Origin: Heterobilharzia americana
Taxonomy: Eukaryota; Platyhelminthes; Trematoda; Strigeidida; Schistosomatidae
NCBI GenBank assembly: GCA_944470555.2
Contig: OX104134.1
Span: 75,448,678-75,512,677 of the forward strand
Reading direction: 5' to 3'
DNA: 64,000 nucleotides
In this document: positions 46,377 through 60,120 of the stretch, piece by piece
Layout of the letters: the number at the start of each line of letters is the position of its first letter
How positions within the stretch are numbered: the stretch's first letter is position 1
Made by a program: the position numbers and the translations under genes
Notes under the pieces: model-generated
Databases searched by the model: none
Told to the model about the DNA's origin: nothing
Seen by the model: only the letters and a program-made list of their open reading frames with translations

Positions 46377-49370
46377 CCTTCAAGGCTTTAGAGGACAGAC
46401 GGGTCCGATTGGTGTTAACACGCTTCCATCCATATGTCGGCAAGAACTGTCTTGAAAATGTTTAAAAGATTACAAAATTGGTGAAGGCGTACAAAATAAG
46501 CACTTTGGTTCCCGTTGTCATAATCTTTCGTTCACCACTTCTCACTTGTTCTTATCCTGCGGCTTCACCTTTGTTCCTTAGTATGACTGTGTCTTCCTCA
46601 TTTCATATCACTAGAAACGCGCATTAACAGATACAAGTTAAACATGAGCGAAACCGAATGGATCATCCTGCTGTTTTCTGTGATGGCTACCCCTGTACGC
46701 CTCCCTCTGTAGCTCAAGGTTCGCCAGCGGGGTGAAGACGAGGGCTTCGGTTCACTGACTATCACGGCAAAAAGAGATTCATCTGAGGGCGGTTTTGTTG
46801 CTTTGTAGATATATATATCTGTGGCAGCTTCGGAAACCCAGACGTCACCTTCCCTGTCCGCTATAAACAAAAGTGTTGCATATCCTCCTCATAGCTGCCT
46901 ACTAGGGTGGAAGGTTGTTGGTGTCACGGCAACCTTCTGGAGAAATATGATCTGTAGTGCAACATACTGGCACCAGAATACATTTGAAGTATTCGAATAA
47001 TAGCTGAGTTATCATCTAGGGCACCGACGGGTGACCGTAGTTCCGTAAGTCAGCCTTAACGTGTAGTTATCCACCTCCCAACGGTCACCCTTTGGCATCT
47101 TCTTCATGTTGCTCGGCTGCAACTCACTCAGTCCCCAGCTTAGACACTAACGGACAGATAAGCCCAAATTCTACTCCTGAAGTAACTTCCTTACCCCCCG
47201 ACCAATAAATGAACTGCTCATTCGAGCGCTTATTTTCACACAAAGCGTTTACCTGTTTGTCCCATATTATCTGTGCCTAGGCGTGTATTCACTTGCGTAA
47301 GGCTGATCAAGTGTAAGTCAGTAGTAACTCAGCCAAACCCTTCATTAGTGGTGAGCCCGAGTATCACTTTAACATTGGGTGCCCAGACTGCTTTTAGTTT
47401 TGGTACGTATGCATATGCAGAAATATGAACGAAACACGGGGCAAACTATTTGGGGATACGGGGAAAAACCAGGGGAATCGTGGTCCTTAAAGAAAGGAAG
47501 CCACAGAGGTCTTGCAAAACCTCTGTTTTTGCCCCACATCAGGGTTGACGCAGAGTCATTCTGGCATGGACCCCTTAAGCATAATCTGTGTGGCAAAATC
47601 TAATCATGACGCGCCCGTTCGTGCGTTTCTCTGTGACCGCTTTCCATGCCATTGTGGTTTCCAACTACTTTGGCTACAAGCGGTAAACGGATATTGCCTT
47701 TCGGCTACTAATGCTCTGCAACTTCCCAGTTGATTCCCCACTCAACTCGTTAACTGCGAAGTCCCAGAGAAACATGTTGGAACACCTGTTCTGACTGAAG
47801 TGCCGGAGTTTTAGAAAAAGGAGAATATGACCATATATCCACACAGTCCAGCGTTTAAAAATGGTAACGTTGGTGGATTGATCGACTGCCAGTCCAGCTG
47901 TAGACGCAATCAGTCAGACTATTTGATCTACTCATCAAGTCCCTCTTTAGAAGAGTGTTTTTTGGGGTCAGTCTCAAAATGTACTGTCTTTTTCCAGTGC
48001 CTTCCTGACCGGCGCAGAGCGAGCACTGACATGTTTGCCGGAGGGTTAGCAGTTTTCTCGATATTCTTTCCGCATGGTTTATCGAGTGTACTTAGTGGAA
48101 TATCTGAGGGAATCCTGTTGATTGCGGTGTCTTTCTTCGGACATTCCTACCGTAGCACTTGGTTCCCTTGTCGAGTCCAGGTCTCTGGTCGAACAGAGAC
48201 GTCGCATGTAGTGTTGCTCACTTCCCCAGTATTCGATCTTTCTATGCCCTTATCATGTCTCGCTCCACGGTCTCTGAAAAACACTAGCGTTCCAATTTTA
48301 ACAAGTTTGGACTTCGTCCACTTCTATGCCCTAGACACCAAGAGGATCAGAGGTGATGTCCCAGTTAGTTAGCTCAGTGAGTAAACCTGCTATGCCAGGG
48401 GTATTGAGTCTACTTTGTTTTTCACGCTTTGGTTTCACGTACGAAGCGAAGAGTACACTGGCTGGCAGCTCAATGTTTAGACCCGTGACTCGTAGTACCG
48501 TAGCTTAAGAATCTTCTTGACTCTGCTGTCATCACCGTGGAACAAAGAAACTGTATGTACATAAGAAATCAGTATATCTTCAGGAATTTGTGAGGCCGGA
48601 GAAGTTTATTCCGGTCGATTGTGCCCGCGACAAGCACGTTTACTTCTGGCCTCTCTCTATGCATTCTTTCCGTGTTATCCCCGGCAAGCAGACTCAGTTT
48701 ACATACCACTTCCAAGGTGAGCACTGTCATTTCCTAGATGTCCACGGTCTTCGGTTTACGCTCACTTAGTGGGTGGTTACGATCTCCTAACCATCTTGTT
48801 GAGTGATTGGACACATCCGCATAGAATTAATTTAGCATTCAGTGATAATTAAAAAACTATGGGATGAGCGTCCGTGCACATGAGGCGGGTGGCGACCCAG
48901 GACCAACACGACTGTGCTGGTGCAGCATGTGCCCTTACAGCAATGTCTGCCGACAGCGTTGCACTTTGGAGCTTCTTGAAAGACGAAGTACATCAACGTA
49001 GAAGGCGTCACTTTTATATTCTAATGCGTCGCAAAAATTCATCCTGTAACTTAATGCGTGTCATGTAAGCTCTTCGTCTTTCAGCTCTGAAGACCGCCAC
49101 TACTTTGGGTGAAGATGAGATAAAAACAGCACTGCTGAAGACCTCTGGCAGCTAAATGTAATGACAGTATCTATATAAATGATACGCACCTGTGAAGTCG
49201 GGAATAAAATTATCAATAATTTGTCTCTGTACGCACAATATGTTGCACCATTCGGTCTGAAAAAGCAGTAAACCAGTGATCGTTTAGTTAATCTATGAAT
49301 TATGGATATTGTATAAATGCACTTACATCGACGTTAATGCTGTCGTATAAACTGTGGTTTACGTATGTAA
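46377..49370. other. Region after the gypsy element, nothing recognised
   Basis: A 3' LTR is expected directly after 46376, but no copy of it was found upstream of pol, so none could be called. Short ORFs without motifs fill the rest. The longest is 181 codons at 47827-48372, rich in Ser, Leu and Phe, with no recognisable family and no good splice context. Confidence 0.4.
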
Positions 49371-49383
49371 ATGAATGAATAAA

Positions 49384-49790
49384 TATTTTATTCTCAAATT
49401 AAGAATTTAACATAAATGAATCCATTTTACGAGCATCATCAAATTGACAGTTCCGAAGAAATCTCCATTAATTGAGGTAACAATGAATAACACCAATGAT
49501 AAACTTTTATTCTCACATTAGTAATTTAACTTGAGAGAAGCCAGTTTACGGGCATCATCACATCGATATATTTCGAAAAATCTACAAGATTTTACGGGTC
49601 CTCAATAGTACAGAAGGGAGGTCGTCATCATCAAAAAACATCATACCGCGGTCATGGGACAGAAAAAATACCACTTTCGGCATATGCAGTGCGTCAAAGT
49701 GAAGATAATAAAAATTATCATGTAATGGATTTAACATGACAGATACCAGTTCACAAGCGCCGTCAACCTGGTAATTTTTGAAAGTTTACA
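49384..49790. repeat. Degenerate direct repeat, three units
   Basis: Related units begin near 49387, 49506 and 49708. Each has a TTTATTCTCA-like start, an AATTTAAC core, a CCAGTTTACGGGCATCATCA-like middle and an ending near GAAAAATCT. Units 1 and 2 are about 119 bases apart. Unit 3 is more diverged and about 200 bases further on. Confidence 0.6.
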
Positions 49791-50980
49791 GAATAGTGTC
49801 TGGAACTATATAACTCACATAGCAAGTTGTTGATATGCATAAACTTATTAAAACCTGCTGCAAGTCAAGAGATGGGCATGCATTTCCGTCTGTCAGTACA
49901 CAGATAGGTTCCACTGTCAACGACAAAAGCGCACAATGTTTGAAGTCTGCGTGATAACCAGACGACGTTGTTAGTCTATTTATATAGTTTCTTATTCAGT
50001 AACACAAACATCCATTTACCGGAACGTTTTTCAGTTTTTAGCCTAGTTAACCACAAAGGGCCTATTTATTATATGATCTGGAGTATCAGTAAGTATCCAC
50101 AGTTATATAACCAAGGTGAGTGTCTAAATCCATGCATTTCCAGTTAACCATGCGGTTTAAAGGTAGTATACATTATTCCACCGGGAGTAATTCTAGTAGT
50201 AGATGGAAGTAGTCGTTGAAATGGTCAATAGTCCAAATGGCAGCAGCTATATATGGACTTCAGGCATCGTTCATATTAGCGTGAACAGCATCATTCGAGA
50301 ACTATATTTGATGCATGGCAACTTTTACTTGAAAGGATCACTTGATACAGAGTACTGCATGACATGTAGTGTGGAATTACTGCAGGTGTCATATTCCGAG
50401 CCAATAGGTATATTGGTCTCTCGTTTGATCATTTGTTCAGAATATTTGCGCCACTATGGCTTTTGGGAAACTTTAGACGGTTCATAGCAAGAAGAATCCT
50501 GACCAGCTGATGAGCTGATTGTGGAGATGTTCCAGAAACCGCAAAAGATTGGGATCAGTCTAATAATTCATGGAGTCAAACGGCAGGTATTATTTCCACT
50601 CAGCAGATATGTCCACATTGAAATTCAGCATCGAATGTCATCGAGCTGCTGCCGTAAAAATGAAAAAAGAAAGAAACATGAGCAAATGGGGAAAGGGAAT
50701 TACCACGCAGACAGGCTTGGAAAAGAGAGAGGTTCCTATGCTATTAGACCTATCCGAACTTTATGTACATTTTCATGTATGCGTGTGTGATTGACCACAT
50801 AGTTTTTCCACTATAAGATTCTTAAAACTTTTCTATACCTGGGGTGTGTCGTAGTAGCTTTGAGAGGGAACCAGTGCACATTAAGTTCATTATGGTGAGG
50901 AGGGGACCTACTACTCACATCTTTGTAAGCAATCGTCAACCTATGAGTGTAGGAGGAACTCGAGGGCTATAATATTTTTT
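49791..50980. other. No recognised gene
   Basis: Two open stretches (94 codons at 50203-50487; 89 codons at 50521-50790) have no recognisable motif or splice context. They are most likely chance ORFs. Confidence 0.35.
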
Positions 50981-50984
50981 TCAT

Positions 50985-52590
50985 ACATTTAGGGGTCCAA
51001 CTATATCCTCATTAGCCCAGGATGCATAGATGGTAGCTAATTGAGCGATAGACTTATCGTTTATTTGTAGCCTATTGAGTGAAGAGCGGAAAAGTGTCAA
51101 CGAACTCGCCGTACGAGTTTCTTCTAGAAGCCTATTTCAAATGTGTGAGAACTTATTAAGGAAGAAATTATCTCGCAAGCTCGTCGTACAACACTCAGTT
51201 TCAACCAATACTTTATGGTAACGCAAATTGTACGTAGACGTTACAGTTAGCTTAATTTGCGGACCATGAAAGTGCAGGTGGTTATGGGGCAACTTATAAT
51301 AAGTTATGAGGTTCATCATAAGTATCCTCTTCCAGAGTGGTTCCAACCCCAACATGTCACACCTGGACGTTTAGTCTAGATTACAGTCAGTTGCTAATGT
51401 CCTGAAGCAACGTTGTGCCCCCTCACTTTCAGTTTATCGCTTCTGCGGGGGCCACTGAGAATAAGCGGGGGATATTCTAAAAGTGGGCGAATGCACACTT
51501 TATTGAGTAGGACCCGTGATTCAGCGCTATAGAAGTTACGAATGACACATCCCAAGAGTTTGCGTGGCATGGATTTGACATATGCTGTTTGTCCCGAGAA
51601 TGTCAAGTCTCTGGAATATCTGACGCCAAGATGTAGCACAGAAGCTGGTCTAGGTAGCTGTTTCCAGCATACCTCGAGGGTCAGGTCATGGTTGTCGAAG
51701 CCTACAGTAAGCCAACCACATTTGTCATTATTGAATTCAAGGTGGGATCCAGAACACCTTGATTCAAGTTTACCAAGCTCCTGTCGGGCAGTATCCAGAG
51801 TATTACGTAGTTCATGAGAGTGACAAGTGTACACAACCTTCAAGTCATCGGCGTATAGGAGTGTTTTGCATTCACCGGAGCAGTTACACATTTTTGTCCT
51901 AAATTGTGAACAACAAAGGCCCAAGGACATTACCCTGTGTAACTCCGCTAGTTATATGTTTAGGTTCAGACTACACGGAGCTTATTTTCACGATTTGAGC
52001 ACAATTACTGAGAAATTATTTTTATCCAACTAAGTAAGGGGTTGCAAATACTAATTGATTATGGCTTATTAAAGAGTATATTATGAGACACTTTATCGAA
52101 TGCCTTTGTTATATCAAAGTATAGAACGATGAAGATTTTACTTGCCTCACTTTTGCTAGTGATGAAGTTGAAGAAATCAATGTAGCAAGTAACACAGGAC
52201 CTATTCTTTATGAAACCATGCTGAGACTTTGTGATTAGGGTTCCCGTTAGTAGGTGATCAGAGGCGCTGTTCTTAATTACTCTTTCCATAATTCTTCAGA
52301 GGACTGGTTTTATGTTGATGGGCCTGTAATTATCGGCATTCAGTTTTTCCCCGGACTTGTAGTGAGGCGTTATGTAGCCAGTTTTCCATTCAGTGGGGTA
52401 TACGTCACTTTCCATTGATAGGGTGAATATCTTAAGCAGGAACAGAGAAATATCGTCACCGCCGTTGCTGATGACAATTGAGTTTGGGTTGTTGGTCGCA
52501 GGTTAATGATAGCTTCTGTGATACTTTTGGCGATAAAATTCACATTCGCGCAGGTGCCCTGAGTGGTACAAATCGGAGGACACCAGAGTT
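50985..52590 (-). mobile_element. CR1/Jockey-type RT pseudogene, minus strand
   Basis: Read from 52590 down: NGGDDISLFLLKIFTLS, VYPTEWKTGYITPHYKSGEK, then KSQHGFIKNRSCVTC and FDITKAFDKVSHNI (motif A, 52289-52059). Next is motif C LLYADDLKVVY, then LGVRYSRDLTF and VCIRPLLEYPPLI (51930-51394). The C-terminus ETECCTTSLRDNFFLNKFSH is at 51355-51137, and text such as NRLLEETRTASSLTLF runs to about 50985. It is the same clade as the element at 60.7-64 kb, with corresponding blocks (LGIRYSRNLTF, VMIRPVLEYG). It is 5'-truncated and has frameshifts between the blocks. Confidence 0.82.
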
Positions 52591-55500
52591 TATCATGATA
52601 TCATAGCTGTGTGCAGGCTATAAAAAGAACGGGAAAATATTACTTTATGGTACGTGTAGGTTGTCTATGAGTTTTGGTCATCAGTTCACATGTTTATAGT
52701 ATTATTAGTCAACACAGGCTCATCCCATCAATTACACATAACAGTTAGTGTCAACATAACCATCTAATCCTCGTGAATATCTAAGTCCGCGCATTCCCCA
52801 TTCGTCGTGTTACCTTACGCAGCAACGAAGATGCAAGCTATCGGAGTTACTTGTTGCGGTAAAAAGAAATAAACATTTTAAGAACTATTATCCAATGGTG
52901 GTAAAGTTTTGCACATAGAATCCACATCGAGGTAAACAGCATTAACAAGGAGGTATGTTGGCTGTTAATTGTCTTCTATCAGACGGGGTCAAATGCCGTA
53001 AAGCGCTGCATGGGTTTGCTTACGAACGCGTTTCACTTTTAGCCATTGAGCGAGTTTATTTTTTAAATCTAACTGTTTGTCCAGACTTTGGCGGCCGTCA
53101 TGACCGTCCAGAAGCCTTAGACTAGATATTGTAGTTGGTTTTCGTGTATGGTAGTATTTGGGATGTTGGCAACTCGGTGAATTTATTGTGGAACTTATCG
53201 GAAAGATGGTAATCGTTGGGAGAATAGGAATCGAGGAATTCTTTCAATAATTTCCGATATCGCGCACGAAGTAGTGTGTTCAGCAGGTTGATATTTTTAT
53301 CAAAACTACGCCCGAGATTTTCTCTTCAAGCACACGCCAAAAAGGCAAAAAGGAAAAGCATTAGCCTTCGATCAACGCGGTTCTATGGGACGTTTACAAA
53401 TTGCTCAAATACTCTACTTCCCCAAATTTTAGATATTTGTGGTGCTTCACAAGCCTTCTGGATTCAATATCAGCCACACTCACAATTTCAGTTGCTTACG
53501 CATTCCGTTCCCTCTGCGCAGGAATACTTGTCTGCTGTTGACCTCTGAGTTCCTTAACCCGTGTCTCTATAGATTCTACTAGCCCCCTGCATAGCTCGTA
53601 GTTGTGTACAGTGTTCACAGCCTCAGCAACTCAACATAGTCCAGAATTCTGCGTAGTCTGGAAGTTTGTGAGTGTGGTACTTATTATAACAGTAAATACC
53701 ACTACCTCCCCTCCTGATGAAGCCCGAATTCCTCCATGGACTGATGTGGCGGTAAAAAACACTCTGGTACCCTTGTTTAGAACCTGCGCTTTCGCATTCG
53801 TCTCTGTAGGGGGCACGAACCTCATTCAGGTTGCCTTATCACTGAATAGTGTGTTCAGTAGTCAAACACTTTACTTACCTCTTGGAATAGTTTGATGCAC
53901 GTTTCCCACTCTTGCCATGTTCGTAAGCCCGGTACCTAACAAGGTGACTGAATTCCGTTACCAGGTCTAATGCTGCAGACCGAATGTTGTATCACGTACA
54001 GCATCGATACAAAAGGCGTTTCGGTGCTGCTGCCAAAATCTGGAATGCAGCACAAATACTTCCAAGTTACGTAAGAATAACATCAAGTAGCTAACGAGAC
54101 CAGAAAGTGGTGTCACACTGAGCGATTAGAACAAACAAAATTAACGGCTCATCTCATTGGCTCGAAATGACCGTTGATTCCAGTGACTGGTATAATTAAT
54201 TGGTGGGCCATAGTGGGATAAAACTGCTCCCTGATATTTGTATTTCTAGATAAGCTGCGATATTTCATAAATCTGGACTAGAGAATGCGAAGTGCACTTC
54301 ATTGTAAAGAGTGTGCTGGCATGACCCGCGGTGCCGATCCGCCAATGGAAATGGCAGAGAGAAAACCACAAGAATGAGGGGCTGCTTTGGTTACCTGGGA
54401 ACCTGGAAAAATGGTATGGGTGATAAAATGCTCAAGGAGGACATGAAGAAGAAGAAATCGCATGAAAGCAGATACTGTACTCAGTTAGTACTTTTGATGT
54501 TTTTCATGATACTTTTCTCATGTTCCATCCCATGCCACCTTATAGTCAACTAACGATAGCCACCAAGTCTCACGTTCAAGAACATCTGTGAGCCTGATCG
54601 CTCATATTTTAAGCTATGGAAGAAGAGAGAGGATAGTTGATGTGACCTCTGGAGATAAGTTGTTGGGCGCCCAGAGGGGGTTTACACAGAGTATAGTGTG
54701 ATTTAGTACTTATTTGCACTGTGGTTTTGTTCGAACCATAAATTAGTATTTAGAGAACTTTTCAAGAGTGCATCACTGATTAAAAGGCAACTGATGTCAT
54801 TCTCAAAGACTTTATTGTTTTGCCATAGTATATTCAAAGAACTCTGTCATACTTGGCCTCCCCTTAGGTTATGGTGGTTTTCTCAAGCCCACACCGTCAG
54901 ACCTGCCGTCTTTCTCCACCCATGTTGGGGTTTATTCTGATATAATTCTTGATCTTTTGGTCTGTCGCTAATATAACTTTGCCAAGGACTATCACCGTCC
55001 CGTTTTTAAAATTCTTCTGATGTCTTAACCAACGGCAATGTTACTTGCGGCAAGTAGCCGACCACATGGAGGTTGTTGTAGTATTATGAGGTGGAGGTTA
55101 GTGGGTGGTTGTTGAACAGCGGATATTTAGAGTGCTCTCATAGTTTTGGTTCACGGCCGCTAGGGTAGCAGGCACAGTTTGCGCATATACAGTGAGAAGT
55201 AGAAGGGTTACTTTGGATGGCTCAGTATGTAAGAGGTGTTAGATCGATGGGCTCATTCGGTCATACGAAATGTGCTCTACATCATAACGGCTACTCGCTT
55301 TGACATCAAGAAACAGATGAAACTTTGTATAGCGCAACATATCCGTTAAAGATGAGCCCTCTGGTTGGCTTATGTTTCAACTTGTGCTCCTCATGTTGGA
55401 CATGACGTACACAACCAAGTATTATCTATTACGATGATGAATTTGTGTACTAGTGATACAACTTTATGTGGATTCACTGCTTATGGGTTGATTGTTGAAA

Positions 55501-57340
55501 AATAAAAGAGCATGGCTATGTAGGTGGAGCTGATTAAGTAGGCACTGAAACTCGTTGGGAGATCGACGTGCCGTCAATGAAGGTGGAGGACTACTCCAGA
55601 GCATGTCATATCCTCTGGTGGGTAATCTGTAAGGCATTCTGGTGATCGCTCGATCCCCTAGAGCTTAGGATTTACTGAAATCTGTCCAGTGTGATTCAAA
55701 GCGTGTCAACAATCGGAGTGATATGAGTTCCTAGTGGCGGGGATTGCCGTACAACATAATGACGGTGAATTAGTAGGAATCCGTGGATAAAAGTAACCTA
55801 CTTGTTAGCACTTACCAGCAAGGAGTATATGGGCGTAGGAGGATGCTACGGATGCTCCTAACCCCAGAATACACATCAATCAGTGCTGAACCCAAGGATT
55901 TGACTACTAAGCCTCTCCAACTGGCAATGAACACCGTTGTTGTAAATGTTATGAATAGCCCGTTAACCGATGTACAAGACATGTAACCACCATTTTTATG
56001 CCCCGTACTCATCATTCGTTGAAACCTGTCTATCACCGTTTAAAAACTGGCTGATGAGCCAAATCCTGTGATACTTTATCGCAACAAGCCAAACGTCACA
56101 TAGTGTGGGTGAACCAGAAGCATGTGGTTCCCGATATTTTGAATCCATATAAAAGTGCACAGTCGGAGATGAGGAAGTTGCAGCTGATCTGAGGGTTTCA
56201 AACAGTGTAGCTTCATGATGAAATCAGGGGACTGATCACAAATATATTTAGTTCCAGACTGAGCCACAGTCACCGCGGATTATTTGCATCAGTCTGTAAG
56301 CGGTTACTACGACGTATTGCTACTGATCTCACGCTATGTTCCGCACTCATCGAACTCTGTCCATTGCCTTTTACAGCCTGACAAAAAAAGCAAAGTGATG
56401 TGAAACTGCGGTACGGTGTATGTGGGTGTTAGATGGTGGGGTTGAATGGACAGAAAGCCGTGGTTTTAGCTTTCCGTCTAGCTGTCTGAAAATGCATATG
56501 CTCGTTTACAAACCCGATGATGAACTTGGTTCTGCTCTTGCTTTTAAACCTGTTTTCAGATGGCTCTCACTCAAGAGATGCCAATTTAACAATGTTTATT
56601 CTAGATTCCAAGGGTGCCTACCAATTTTATAGTTATGGTTGTTACATTGGGGGAAAACGTTCAAAAATGTTGTTTCCCACTTCTTCTTCATTCCAGACAG
56701 TGACAGTCTCCACGTTAAAAGACTTTACGTTGCATACAACTAACCCACGCTAAATTAAGTGCTGAATGCTTGTATTCACTCATAGGTATAAAAGTTTCTG
56801 GCCGGAAAGCAAGTAGAGATATACCCAGTATAAATACGTCTGCCAAGCTGCGGCTATCTCAGGTAGTCAAATGACTTAAAAAATCATGTTTATCGAATAT
56901 TCTAAAGCGTCATGCATAGAAGAAAGGGAAGCAGTTCAGCTAAATCATCCCCAAAGTAGTTATGGTGTCCATACTCCTTGTGCCTTTCATTTGACAGATA
57001 GCGAGTATGGACGGATGTACAGCAGCAAATTATTTGTACTGCCAAAGTAATTCACATTTAAATGGCGGCCTGCTTAAATATCTGGACTACTAAATTCTCA
57101 ATCTGACGTATCGCTTCAGACCTTTCCACGCTTCCGTTCGTTTTAATCATCCTATTACGCACGCTGATGGCATTATATGTCCATGCACACTTCTGAAAGG
57201 TTTATGGCTTTCTGCCATGCCAGCGTCGGATAAGCTGGGGAATAAACACGGTGGATGAGAACATGCTTTGAAACGAGCCACATTAACTCAGCTGCGCGCC
57301 TAAAATTATTAGGTACGAACAGCAGATCATTGCATGGAAA
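52591..57340. other. Region without recognised genes
   Basis: Several short ORFs show no family. One plus-strand stretch near 53975-54070 reads MLYHVQHRYKRRFGAAAKIW, with AQILPSYVRITSS after it. This faintly resembles the C-terminal end of CR1/Jockey proteins (AAKLWNSLP..V). No tRNA, LTR or exon was recognised. Confidence 0.35.
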
Positions 57341-57881
57341 GTGGATAACTTGAAATTTCGTATACCCTCCGGTGTGTACCATACTACTGGAGTAATTATA
57401 TTGCAAGGAACTTACTTATGTGAACTTCGTAATGACAGATCGATTTCTCCGAATGATCTCAAAAGTTTCCTTCAAGGTAGATGTCGCTCCAATAGGAAAA
57501 AGGGAGGTGGAATAGCTAACTTCACCAATAAATGTTGCAGCATTTCGAGCTACATATGCATCGAATTTTCAAAAGCCAACATACATCGCACCAGCGTCAA
57601 ATACGCCAAAAACACTTCAGGAAGCATCGTTTTATTTATATGACAAATATTCACACGACGCCAGGTTGCAGTTACTCCGAATTATCCAGTTTCTCTGATA
57701 TGTTCACGAAATTCGCAACCCCTATATTCTCTGATTACCTGTCGATAGTATATGGTGATTACATTTGTTGTGATCGAAGCTTTCTTAAGATTCTTGGCCG
57801 TCAAAACCTTGTCGACTTCACACCACGTCAGGACGCAACACTGGACTTGATCTTCGTTAATGGTACCCATTTATGTATATT

Positions 57882-57930
<49 letters not shown>

Positions 57931-59895
57931 TTGAAAGAGATCCCCACTGCCCAGCTCAGATCATTGGATTCTACGTGTTTTGTCCAAAACGCACGGCGAA
58001 TTACGCTAAATAGCCTTCGTGTATAAGAAAGTTGCACACAGAAACTATTCGCACAGTAACATACTTAACCCAGGAGAAGTGCTACAAGTTGCAGGCCAGG
58101 ATACATTTGACAGAGATGTTTTGAACGACACTATTGATGGCGTTACATGCAATCTCAAGTTTTGCTTCAATATCTGCTACCCTCAGTAAAAGGCTTTTTC
58201 TACACTTCGATCGTATACCTTCTCCCCAGCTCAAGAGACCAGGAAGAGAAGTGGAAAGACCATATAAAGTAAGCAATAGTGCCGGTGCTCGTTGATTAGG
58301 CCATTTAACTGAGTTGGAAATTAAACGTCTGCGTTTACTATACAACCAGAAATTTTCCTCATGCAAAGGCTGTTCCAGCATGTGGAAGCCTTTTAAAGAC
58401 CTCACTGGTGGTAAAAGCCTTGGTAAAGAAGCGGATGTCAATGTCCGTGACTTGAACAAACCGTTTATACGTCAAACAACTTTTATCCCACTTTGGCCAC
58501 CTATGTCCGATGAACAACGTTGTCCAGAATTCCCCATAAAGGATATTTCAAATACCTCAAATCCCTGAACAGTTCATATCCGGATGGTATGTCGAGCTTC
58601 GTATTCACAGAGTATGCTGATGTTTTATGCCATCCATTAGCTAACATGTTAATAGATCGTTTTTGGAAAACAGCATGCCAGGTGCGTACCTAAATCAGGG
58701 ACCCCATGCGCCTGTCAAAAACTCCTTCTGACGGAAGTTACCTCTCCGCTCTTGAAAATAGTGGAGAAGCTAATAACACTTGTGCTCTAACCCTCATTGA
58801 AGGCTTTCGGAGACCCCAATTAATTTTCATTTGAAAGGAGTGGGAGTACCTTGGATGCAGCCACTGTCTTGCATCACAATATTGCCCATGATTTTGACAG
58901 AAATGCCGAGTATGTCAGGTGCACCTTTTCGAACCGTACTTTGGCATCCAATTGTCCCAGGACCTCTTTTGCTGGACAAGCTGACTGGGACGAATACTGA
59001 GTCCTGGATAATCAGCTGGGTGAACTCCTATTTCTCTGAAAGGAAACAATATACTGTTTACGGAAGGAAGCGTTCCACCTCATTGCTTTCTGTGGCTGGT
59101 GTTCCCCAAGGGGCCGTCATGTCCCCCCATCCCTTCCTTTTCTTTCTACATGACTTACCAGAGGATGGTCCTCCGTAAGTATGCCTATTCTCAATTCTTC
59201 ACTTTGGTTTAAGATGCGAAAGCAATCTGTGTAAACTGCTTAGTTCTCATGATTCCCGTCCTGCTGATAGTCGTCCATTAGAAAATGTCACACGTGTGAT
59301 TTATCTTGGTGTGCATTTCCTTCGGATGTTTTTCGGCCCTTCCATTTCTGACCAACTCCCAAAAGAATTTTCCCTCTAACTTTCCATATTGGGAAGCTGA
59401 GGGTATCTGGTATTACTCGGCCTCCTCCCTTGTGTTTTATAGACTCCTGTATCTTGCCTATCCTCCTCTAACGTTCTCCTTTATCTCTTCCGGGGTTTCT
59501 GAAAAACGGCCCTGCTATATTACGTATGACCCTGAAGATTACCAACAGAACTAGTGGTGTACCCCTAAACCTTCCAGTTAAAACAGTTATAGACAAACAT
59601 GTTAACTCATGTACACATCTGGCAGGAGTCATTTTGTCGGATGACCAGGATCCTCATCGCTCAAATCTCTCTGTATGTCGGTCATCTGGGAAGACAAGCA
59701 CCGGGTATGCAAGAGTTTATACACCTACTACAAAGTACAATAACTACAATGTTGTATCTAGCTCTTCTGCTGTGTGAAGAAGAAAGCATTAGAAATGAAC
59801 TGGCGAATCAGCTTTCATTTTGTGCTTTCCTCTTGCTTTTGAATCCCGGCAACCTGGCTACAATGCAGTTACATTTTTCGCCTGCAAATTAAATC
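57340..59895 (+). mobile_element. CR1/Jockey-type non-LTR element, decayed
   Basis: The endonuclease remnant is at 57341-57870 and ends in LVDFTPRQDATLDLIFVNG, a typical endonuclease motif of this group. A TA microsatellite then interrupts the frame. RT pieces follow: KRLRLLYNQKFSSCKGC (58314-58568), STLDAATVLHHNIAHDFDRN near 58850, and SWIISWVNSYFSERKQYTVY with motif B VAGVPQGAVMSPHPFLFFLH (58831-59178). C-terminal stretches at 59526-59777 (PLNLPVKTVIDKHVNSC) continue to about 59895. Motif C was not recognised. The copy is interrupted many times and belongs to a different family from the element at 60.7 kb. Confidence 0.72.
57885..57927. repeat. (TA)n microsatellite
   Basis: About 20 TA units placed right after the endonuclease motif of the CR1/Jockey-like remnant. 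Confidence 0.9.
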
Positions 59896-60120
59896 TTCTA
59901 AACATATACGTTTTCCGCTAACTGTTGTTGTCACTTTCTCCGCAACTATTGGTTGCATATCTCTGGTTTTCATCAATACGTGAGCTTTGGTCTGGACCAC
60001 AGTGTTTTTCGCCATTTGATGGGAAGTTGTAGCATCTTGCTGCTTTGTCTACCAGCCTACTGCAAAAGCTGAGGTTGACGGACAACCAGATAAGTCCCTA
60101 ATCTTGCTATTTAATTGTCA

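Noticed and set aside
47369..47733. Overlapping ORFs of 73-75 codons on both strands
   Set aside because: No motif and no consistent frame. Likely chance.
56045..56110. Possible hammerhead ribozyme core (CTGATGAG)
   Set aside because: No GAAA partner or stem II complementarity was found at the right distance. The same holds for the CTGATGAG at 50508.
57840..57930. Tyr-Ile repeat protein tail
   Set aside because: It is the translation of the (TA)n microsatellite, not a protein domain.
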